Source of the DNA: Desulfobacterales bacterium
GTDB lineage: Bacteria > Desulfobacterota > Desulfobacteria > Desulfobacterales > UBA2174_A
Direction of reading: 5' to 3'
NCBI GenBank assembly: GCA_025454075.1
Contig: JALOPD010000232.1
Coordinates: forward strand, 1 to 6,007
DNA length: 6,007 bases
Every line of letters starts with the position of its first letter. Position 1 is the first letter of the stretch. The notes under the pieces are model-generated. The model did no database searches and had not been told where the DNA came from. It saw only the letters and a list, made by a program, of their open reading frames with translations. The translations under genes were made by a program, and so were the position numbers. Shown one piece after another: positions 1-4,711 of the stretch.

Positions 1-168
1 ACCGACCCGGACAGCCCCGGAGGACCGACCCTCACGGAGCCGATAGCCGTCGCTGCCTGTCTGCGGTATCCCTAAGACGGCTGGGGGGCGTGGCAGGATC
101 ACTTGAAAAATTGGTTGCGGCTCGCCGCGGCGGGCACCCCGCTCCGCCTCTGCGTGAGCAGCTGGAGT

Positions 169-197
169 TTGCCATACTTGATTGCCGAAGTGATAAT
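169..197 (+). promoter_or_regulatory. Candidate sigma70 promoter of the CoA-transferase/GNAT gene
   Basis: TTGCCA (169-174, 5 of 6 to the -35 consensus) is separated by exactly 17 bases from GATAAT (192-197, 5 of 6 to the -10 consensus). This predicts a start near 204 and a leader of about 47 bases before the ATG at 251. The ribosome site GGAGGAG (237-243) lies 7 bases before that ATG. Good hexamers with ideal spacing in a GC-rich background make chance less likely, but no start-site data are available. The upstream stretch 1-168 shows no gene I can support. It has one 7-bp inverted repeat, AGCCGTC (45-51) with GACGGCT (76-82), which lacks a T-tract and so is not called a terminator. Confidence 0.5.
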
Positions 198-250
198 GTC
201 CTTCCGGTGTTGCCCGGAACGGCACCCTCGATCCCTGGAGGAGACGTCCC

Positions 251-2134
251 ATGGCCGTCATTACCTATTGGGCCGACAAGTACATCGCCAACCGGCGCAG
301 CGGGGCGGACGCCATCGCCATGATCCGGCCCGGCCGGCGGGTCTTCATCGGCTCTTCGTGCGGCGAGCCCCAGCACCTCGTGCGGGAGCTGACCAACGCC
401 TTCGAGTCCCTGACGGACATCGAGATCGTGCGGCTGTTCAACCTCGAGACCACGCCGCTCACCCTGATCGCCAATAAGACCGGCGACCAGGCGCTGAACA
501 TCCGCTCCTTCTACGCCGGCTCGGCCAAGACCAAGGGCATCGCCCGCAACCAGCGCTTCCTGACCCCCGTGAACCTCTCGGCCGTGCCGCGCCTGTTCAA
601 GAGCCGCATGCTGCCCATCCAGGTGGCCCTGATCCAGGTCTCCCCGCCCGACGATTTCGGCTGGATGAGCCTGGGCGTGTCGGTGGACATCACGCTCGCG
701 GCCGCCGAGTCCGCGGATCTCGTGATCGCGCAGGTCAACGCGCGCATGCCGAGAGTCCTGGGCCGAAGCTTCATCCACGTGAACGACGTGGACGTGTTCG
801 TGGAGCACGACGAGCCGCTGCTTTCCATCGGCGGGACCCCGGAGGTCGAAGCCGCCAAGGGCATCGCGCGGCTGATCGCCTCGCGGTTGATCGAAGACGG
901 GTCCACCATCGCCATCGGCCTGGGGGCCGCCTCCGAGGCGGTGCTTCTGGCCCTGTCGAACAAGAACGACCTGGGGGTCCACACCCAGTACCTCACCGGC
1001 GACATGATGCACCTGTTTTCCAAAGGGGTCGTCACCAACCGTAAGAAGGGCTTCAACGACGGCAAGATGGTGGCCGCGAGCGCCATCGGCAACGAGGAGT
1101 TCTACGAGTTCCTGAACGACAACCCGGCCATCGAATTTCACCCTTCGGACTACGTCAACGACCCCACCGTCATCGCCCGCCACAACAAGATGGTGGCCAT
1201 GAGCGTGGCCATGACCATCGACCTGACCGGCCAGGTGGCGGCGGACGCTTTGCCCCACAACCAGTTCTCGGGCGTCACCGGCGTGCTCGACTTCATCCGC
1301 GGGGCCAGCCTGTCCCCGGGCGGAAAATCCATCCTGATGCTGGCCTCGACCGCCGCCCAGGGCAAGAAAAGCCGCATCGTGCCGCTGCTGAGCGACACGG
1401 CGGTGGTGGTGCCGCGAAGCGACGTCCAGCACGTGGTGACCGAGTACGGCGCGGTCAACCTCTTCGGGAAGAGCTTCCAGGAGCGGGCCCTCGGCCTGAT
1501 CAGCATCGCGCATCCGGCCTTTCGGGACGAGCTGTTTTTCCAGGCCAAGAAGATGGGGCTGCTCAGCGCCGAGCGCACCCTGCACGAATCCATCCACGGC
1601 GTCTATCCCGTGCATCTCGAGGAGGTGCTGGAGATCCACGGCGAGCAGGTCACCGTGCGGCCGGCCAAGCCGGTGGACGCACGCCGCATCCAGGAGCACT
1701 TCTACAGCCTGGACAAGGACGACGTCGTCGCCCGTTTTTTTCACGACAAGCAGAGCTTCGACAAGGATGAAATGGAGGGGGTGTCCCAGATCGACTACAT
1801 CAAGGACCTCACGCTCCTGGCGGTGGTGGGCGAGTTCGGCTTCGGGCAGGTGGTGGGCATCGGTGAATATCTGCTGGACACGGCCACCAACTACGCCGAA
1901 ATCGCCTTTTCCGTCAGCAAGCCCTTCCAGAAAATGGGCCTCGGCCGGGTCCTGCTGCACAAGCTGGAGTCGGCCGCGCGCGAGCACGGGATCGCGGGTT
2001 TCTTCGCCTACACCTCGGCCCAGAACCAGGGAATGATCCGGCTGTTCAAACGCCTGCCGTACAAGGTGACGACGGCCTTCGACGGCGACATGGTGACGCT
2101 GCGCTGCAGCTTCAGCGAACCGGTCACTAAGTGA
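251..2134 (+). CDS. Acetyl-CoA hydrolase/CoA-transferase family protein fused to a GNAT acetyltransferase domain
   Basis: This is a 627-residue cytoplasmic protein with no signal peptide or membrane segment. Residues about 8-440 match the acetyl-CoA hydrolase/CoA-transferase fold (the 4-hydroxybutyrate CoA-transferase-like group). Supporting motifs are IAIGLGAASEAV (220-231), LGVHTQ (241-246), the DLTGQVAAD stretch (324-332), SGVTGVLDFIRGA (340-352) and the TEYGAVNLFGKS stretch (397-408). Residues about 466-620 form a GNAT domain. It opens with VTVRPAKPVDARRI and carries the acetyl-CoA-binding Q-x-x-G-x-G motif as QKMGLG (560-565), resembling the GNAT part of PatZ-type protein acetyltransferases. 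Family knowledge: the first module moves CoA between carboxylic acids through a glutamyl-CoA intermediate, and GNAT domains acetylate amines, often protein lysines. Oddities: the usual catalytic Glu of HTE is Gln246, and the usual GGQ is TGV (343-345), so CoA-transferase activity is doubtful. A role as an acetyl-CoA-sensing protein acetyltransferase is inference. The start is set by GGAGGAG 7 bases upstream, and the TGA stop lies inside the first unit of a heptamer repeat. The domain calls are firm; the physiological role is unknown. Confidence 0.9.
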   Translation: MAVITYWADKYIANRRSGADAIAMIRPGRRVFIGSSCGEPQHLVRELTNAFESLTDIEIVRLFNLETTPLTLIANKTGDQALNIRSFYAGSAKTKGIARNQRFLTPVNLSAVPRLFKSRMLPIQVALIQVSPPDDFGWMSLGVSVDITLAAAESADLVIAQVNARMPRVLGRSFIHVNDVDVFVEHDEPLLSIGGTPEVEAAKGIARLIASRLIEDGSTIAIGLGAASEAVLLALSNKNDLGVHTQYLTGDMMHLFSKGVVTNRKKGFNDGKMVAASAIGNEEFYEFLNDNPAIEFHPSDYVNDPTVIARHNKMVAMSVAMTIDLTGQVAADALPHNQFSGVTGVLDFIRGASLSPGGKSILMLASTAAQGKKSRIVPLLSDTAVVVPRSDVQHVVTEYGAVNLFGKSFQERALGLISIAHPAFRDELFFQAKKMGLLSAERTLHESIHGVYPVHLEEVLEIHGEQVTVRPAKPVDARRIQEHFYSLDKDDVVARFFHDKQSFDKDEMEGVSQIDYIKDLTLLAVVGEFGFGQVVGIGEYLLDTATNYAEIAFSVSKPFQKMGLGRVLLHKLESAAREHGIAGFFAYTSAQNQGMIRLFKRLPYKVTTAFDGDMVTLRCSFSEPVTK

Positions 2135-2179
2135 TGAGTGATGAGTGATGAGTTGTGAGTTATGAGTGATGAGTAATGA
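2131..2179. repeat. Heptamer tandem repeat array, seven units of GTGATGA type
   Basis: There are seven back-to-back 7-base units: GTGATGA three times, then GTTGTGA, GTTATGA, GTGATGA and GTAATGA, with a degenerate GTTA continuing to 2183. The array starts at the last base of the final sense codon of gene 1, and the first unit supplies its TGA stop. Because 7 is not a multiple of 3, the TGAs step through all three + frames. The opposite strand stays open and would read as Ser/Leu/Ile/Thr/His repeats. The array is AT-rich compared with the flanking genes. A matching array in inverted orientation lies at 2273-2300. Confidence 0.9.
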
Positions 2180-2204
2180 GTTACAGGCCTGCGGCGGATG
2201 CTCG

Positions 2205-2271
2205 AGAAGCGCCTGACAACGCATCCGGCCTCCCTGCCCACAGTTTTCGATTTGGCGCTTCTTTTGCTTTT
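2205..2271 (+). terminator. Possible terminator between gene 1 and the activator gene
   Basis: AGAAGCGCC (2205-2213) is perfectly complementary to GGCGCTTCT (2254-2262), a 9-bp stem, and a broken T-tract (TTTTGCTTTT, 2262-2271) follows. The 40-base loop is larger than usual, and the T-tract is interrupted by GC. A competing hairpin is possible: AGGCC (2185-2189) with GGCCT (2227-2231) plus GGATGC (2196-2201) with GCATCC (2221-2226). If it works, genes 1 and 2 are separate transcription units. I see no convincing promoter for gene 2; TTGCTT (2264-2269) with CATAAC (2288-2293), 18 bases apart, is weak. Confidence 0.35.
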
Positions 2272-2272
2272 C

Positions 2273-2300
2273 TCATGACTCATAACTCATAACTTATAAC
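2273..2300. repeat. Second heptamer array, inverted relative to the first
   Basis: Four units, TCATGAC, TCATAAC, TCATAAC and TTATAAC, are the reverse complement type of the array at 2131-2179. Units 4-7 of the first array (2152-2179) can pair with these four over 28 positions, with two mismatches and two G-U wobbles, enclosing 93 bases (2180-2272). The pair therefore forms a long imperfect inverted repeat around a GC-rich core. The AT-rich units also create -10-like hexamers such as TATAAC (2295-2300), but no good -35 lies at the right distance. Confidence 0.85.
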
Positions 2301-2332
2301 TATTTACGCAACGCTCCGAGGATTTCGGCCCC

Positions 2333-4279
2333 ATGCCCAACCCTAAAATCACATTTCTGCCGCACAACGTCTCCATCGAGGTGGCCCCCGGCACCTCCGT
2401 CATCCAGGCGGCGCTGGACGCGGGGGTGCACATCAACGCCTCCTGCGGCGGGGAGGGCGTCTGCGGCAAATGCCGCGTGCGGTTCGAGGCGGGCAGCGTC
2501 GAGGGCGGCGTTTCGGAGAAGCTGAGCGCGGAGGATGTCCGCAGCGGCTATCGGCTGGCGTGCCGATCCCTGGTGACGGCCGATGCGGCGGTGCGCATCC
2601 CGGTGGAATCGGCCATCGACACGGGCGTGCTCAACCGGCCGGCATCCCCGCGCCGCACCGCCCGGATCCGGGAGTTCAACTTCGACGAGCTGAAGGAGCA
2701 CGGGCTGTTTCTGGCGCCGGTCGAGAAAAAATACCTCGAGATCCCGCCGCCCTCCCTCCAGGACAACCTGCCGGACCTCACCCGGCTCATCGGGTTTCTC
2801 ACGCTGCAGCACGGCGAACACCGGCTGGAGGCCGACCTCGGCGTCATCCGCAAGATCCCGGAGGTCCTGCGGCGGGACGATTTCCGGGTGACCGCCACCC
2901 TGGTGCGGCCCGTGCGCGAGGACGGCAAGACCCGCATCATCAACCTTCAGGCCGGCGACACCTCCGGCCGCAGCTTCGCCATCGCCATGGACATCGGCAC
3001 CACCACGGTCTACGGCCAGGTGATCGACCTGATCACCGGCGCGGTGCGCGCCGAGCACGCCGAGTTCAACGGCCAGATCAGCTACGGCGAGGACGTGATC
3101 ACGCGCATCGTCTATGCCGAAAAGCCGGGCGGGCTGGACCGCATCCAGGAGGTGGTGATCGGCACCATCAACAAGATCCTGCGCAAAATCATCCGTCGCT
3201 CGGGGGTGGACCCGGAGGACATCTCCACCATCACCCTGGCCGGCAACACCACCATGACCCAGCTCCTGCTGCGGATCAACCCGCGCTGCATCCGGCGGGC
3301 CCCGTATGTTCCGGCCGCCTCGATCTACCCGCCGATCAAGGCCCGCGACCTGGGAATGGAGCTGGGCGACCACGTCACGGCGCTGGTCTACCCCTGCGTC
3401 TCCAGCTACGTCGGGGGCGACATCGTGGCCGGTGTGATGGGCTCCGGCATCTACCGCTCCGAGGAGCTGACGCTGTTCCTGGACGTCGGCACCAACGCCG
3501 AAATCGTCATCGGCAACAAGGACTGGCTGGCCTGCGCGGCCTGTTCGGCCGGACCGGCGTTCGAAGGCGGCGGCCTGAAGTTCGGCATGCGGGCGGCCAA
3601 GGGCGCGATCGAGGACTTCTCGCTGGACCCGGGGACGCTGGAGCCCATGATCGTCACCATCGGCAGGGTTCGCCCCAAAGGCATCTGCGGCTCGGGTCTC
3701 ATCAACATGGTGGCCGTGATGTTCGAGATGGGGGTGATCGACAGCCTCGGCAAATTCGACCCGGGCCTGAAGACGCCGCGCCTCCGCCAGATCGACGGGG
3801 GCCGCGAATTCGTGGTGGCCTGGAAGGCGGAAACCCAGATCGACCGGGACATCAGCATCTCCGAGATCGACATCGAGAACCTCATCCGCGCCAAGGGCGC
3901 CATTTACAGCGGGTGCATGACCCTGTTGACGGAAGTCGGCCTGGGGGTCGGCGACATCCAGCGCATCATCCTGGCCGGCGGCTTCGGCAGCTTCGTGGAC
4001 CTCGCGAAGGCCATGACCATCGGCCTGCTGCCCGAGATGGACCCCGACAAGGTGATCTACCTCGGCAACGGCTCCCTGCTGGGGGCCAAAATGAGCTCTC
4101 TCACCAACCGGATCCGCCGAGACGTGGCCGCGGTCGTGCGCAAGATGACCAACTTCGAGCTCTCCGACACGGCGTCCTACATGGACAACTACATTGCGGC
4201 GCTCTTCCTGCCGCACACCGACATCAACCGGTTCCCGCGGCTCAGGGCCAGGATCGAGGCGCGCCGGATAGTCGTTTAA
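2333..4279 (+). CDS. acsV: RACo/AcsV-type ATP-dependent reductive activator of corrinoid protein ([2Fe-2S] ferredoxin plus ASKHA domains)
   Basis: This 648-residue cytoplasmic protein is full length for the RACo family. Residues 1-95 form a ferredoxin-like domain with Cys38, Cys44, Cys47 and Cys77 (C-x5-C-x2-C-x29-C), the ligand pattern for one [2Fe-2S] cluster. A linker and middle domain follow (about 96-206). Residues about 215-648 are the ASKHA ATPase part (DUF4445 type), with phosphate loops DIGTTT (220-225) and LDVGTN (383-388), the CAACSAGPAFEGGG stretch (401-414) and the nucleotide-site ILAGGFG (546-552). Family knowledge: such proteins use ATP hydrolysis to drive an electron from the [2Fe-2S] cluster onto Co(II) of an inactivated corrinoid protein, restoring methylatable Co(I). 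The CoFeSP subunit gene 433 bases downstream makes that complex the likely client. A methyltransferase corrinoid protein is the alternative. The ATG at 2333 follows a modest GAGGA (2318-2322) by 10 bases, and the ferredoxin domain starts at once, which supports this start. The gene ends in TAA just before an intrinsic terminator. Confidence 0.93.
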   Translation: MPNPKITFLPHNVSIEVAPGTSVIQAALDAGVHINASCGGEGVCGKCRVRFEAGSVEGGVSEKLSAEDVRSGYRLACRSLVTADAAVRIPVESAIDTGVLNRPASPRRTARIREFNFDELKEHGLFLAPVEKKYLEIPPPSLQDNLPDLTRLIGFLTLQHGEHRLEADLGVIRKIPEVLRRDDFRVTATLVRPVREDGKTRIINLQAGDTSGRSFAIAMDIGTTTVYGQVIDLITGAVRAEHAEFNGQISYGEDVITRIVYAEKPGGLDRIQEVVIGTINKILRKIIRRSGVDPEDISTITLAGNTTMTQLLLRINPRCIRRAPYVPAASIYPPIKARDLGMELGDHVTALVYPCVSSYVGGDIVAGVMGSGIYRSEELTLFLDVGTNAEIVIGNKDWLACAACSAGPAFEGGGLKFGMRAAKGAIEDFSLDPGTLEPMIVTIGRVRPKGICGSGLINMVAVMFEMGVIDSLGKFDPGLKTPRLRQIDGGREFVVAWKAETQIDRDISISEIDIENLIRAKGAIYSGCMTLLTEVGLGVGDIQRIILAGGFGSFVDLAKAMTIGLLPEMDPDKVIYLGNGSLLGAKMSSLTNRIRRDVAAVVRKMTNFELSDTASYMDNYIAALFLPHTDINRFPRLRARIEARRIVV

Positions 4280-4291
4280 AACAGGGCAACG

Positions 4292-4314
4292 AAACCGGTA
4301 TGGCCGGTTTTTTT
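4292..4314 (+). terminator. Intrinsic terminator of the activator gene
   Basis: AAACCGG (4292-4298) pairs perfectly with CCGGTTT (4304-4310) around the 5-base loop TATGG. The T-run spans 4308-4314, so the stem passes directly into a U-tract. It starts 12 bases after the TAA of the activator gene, the standard place for a rho-independent terminator. It implies that cdhD is transcribed mainly from its own promoter. Confidence 0.85.
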
Positions 4315-4415
4315 CGAGATCACCCGGACGGGCCGAGCGTCCGGCCGGGAGGGCCTTTTTGCGAAGCCTTTCGGTCGGATATCTCCAGCAATTACCGATT
4401 CGTTCATGTCCTCTC

Positions 4416-4442
4416 TTGACAAACCGCTAAGCTCCCTATAAA
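4416..4442 (+). promoter_or_regulatory. Candidate sigma70 promoter upstream of cdhD
   Basis: A perfect -35 hexamer TTGACA (4416-4421) is followed by TATAAA (4437-4442, 5 of 6). The 15-base spacer is shorter than the preferred 16-18. An A-rich tract (4441-4450) follows in otherwise GC-rich DNA. The predicted start near 4450 would give a leader of about 260 bases that runs straight through the hairpin at 4461-4509. A second -35-like TTGACC (4538-4543) has no good partner; TATCCA at 4560 is poor. No sigma54-type site was seen. Confidence 0.45.
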
Positions 4443-4460
4443 GAAAAAAAATCTGAAATG

Positions 4461-4509
4461 TGCCTCCGTCCCCGGACCCATCAGGCAGAAACCGGGGGCA
4501 GGCATTTTT
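4461..4509 (+). terminator. Terminator-like hairpin in the cdhD leader, possible attenuator
   Basis: TGCCT (4461-4465) pairs with AGGCA (4500-4504), and GTCCCCGG (4468-4475) pairs with CCGGGGGC (4492-4499, one G-U). This makes a 13-bp stem with a 2-base bulge, followed at once by TTTTT (4505-4509). The 16-base loop holds a second AGGCA (4483-4487), which can take TGCCT instead and partly dissolve the stem. Lying about 10 bases after the predicted start of the TTGACA promoter, it fits a leader attenuator. It could equally be a second terminator backing up the one at 4292. No cobalamin-riboswitch box or other known riboswitch core was recognised. Confidence 0.5.
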
Positions 4510-4699
4510 CCGCCCGGCGTCCCTCGCGGAAAGAGCGTTGACCTCTCGAGAGTTGAAATTATCCACACCCGTGGATTTGGATACCGTTAACACCGCGAAC
4601 GAAAGGGGGGCTGACATCCGAGTGTTCAAGTGCTGTTCCCATGGACCGGTGAACCCATGCAGGGTCCATCACCTCACAACTTAACCGGTTAACGAGAAC
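4510..4699 (+). other. Structured non-coding leader upstream of cdhD
   Basis: I see no convincing gene here, but several symmetric sequences. CTCTCGAGAG (4543-4552) is a perfect 10-base palindrome. ATCCAC-ACCC-GTGGAT (4561-4576) is a 6-bp hairpin. ATGGACC (4641-4647) pairs with GGTCCAT (4663-4669) over 7 bp. TTAACCGGTTAA (4681-4692) is a perfect 12-base palindrome ending 7 bases before the Shine-Dalgarno. These could be operator sites or RNA elements; none is assigned to a known regulator. Together with the terminator, promoter and hairpin listed separately, they account for most of the 432-base gap after the activator gene; the rest (4315-4415) shows nothing I recognise. Confidence 0.45.
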
Positions 4700-4706
4700 A
4701 AGGAGG
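4700..4706 (+). promoter_or_regulatory. Strong Shine-Dalgarno that fixes the TTG start of cdhD
   Basis: AAGGAGG (4700-4706) is a full match to the 16S anti-Shine-Dalgarno and sits 5 bases before TTG at 4712. The same frame is closed upstream by TAA at 4682-4684, and no ATG or GTG lies between that stop and 4712. The next in-frame ATG encodes residue 43, inside the conserved domain. TTG at 4712 is therefore the only plausible start. Confidence 0.88.
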
Positions 4707-4711
4707 GACCA

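Noticed and set aside
1..75. Frame open from the window edge to TAA at 73-75, possibly the end of an upstream gene
   Set aside because: Only 24 residues are visible, with no recognisable motif, and other frames are open too, so it cannot be supported.
90..477. Short overlapping + frames before and into gene 1
   Set aside because: They overlap the promoter and the start of a well-supported gene in other frames, and have low-complexity Pro/Arg content with no motif.
32..2224. 730-codon open frame on the minus strand across all of gene 1
   Set aside because: It mirrors a clearly recognisable + strand protein. Its product is His/Gly/Arg/Asp/Val-rich with no recognisable domain, typical of GC-rich antisense frames, and its N-terminal part is the heptamer repeat read as Leu/Ile/Thr/His.
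2131..2300. CRISPR array
   Set aside because: The repeat unit is 7 bases, in direct tandem without spacers, and inverted between the two arrays, which does not fit CRISPR.
2300..4216. 638-codon open frame on the minus strand across the activator gene
   Set aside because: It is antisense to a complete RACo-type protein with all cluster ligands and nucleotide motifs, and its own composition is that of a shadow frame.
2470..4419. 649-codon open frame in another + frame over the activator gene
   Set aside because: It is Arg/His/Pro/Gly-rich with no family motif, starts inside the ferredoxin domain of the real gene and runs through the terminator.
4460..4684. 74-codon GTG-started frame in the leader, in the same frame as cdhD and closed 27 bases before it
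   Set aside because: There is no Shine-Dalgarno, its first codons lie in the terminator-like stem, and the product matches nothing I know. It was considered as a leader peptide or an N-terminal relic, but without support.
4510..4699. Cobalamin, THF or SAM-type riboswitch before cdhD
   Set aside because: Such control would make sense for a corrinoid protein, but I could not find the conserved cores (for example the B12 box) in this stretch. A covariance-model search would decide.
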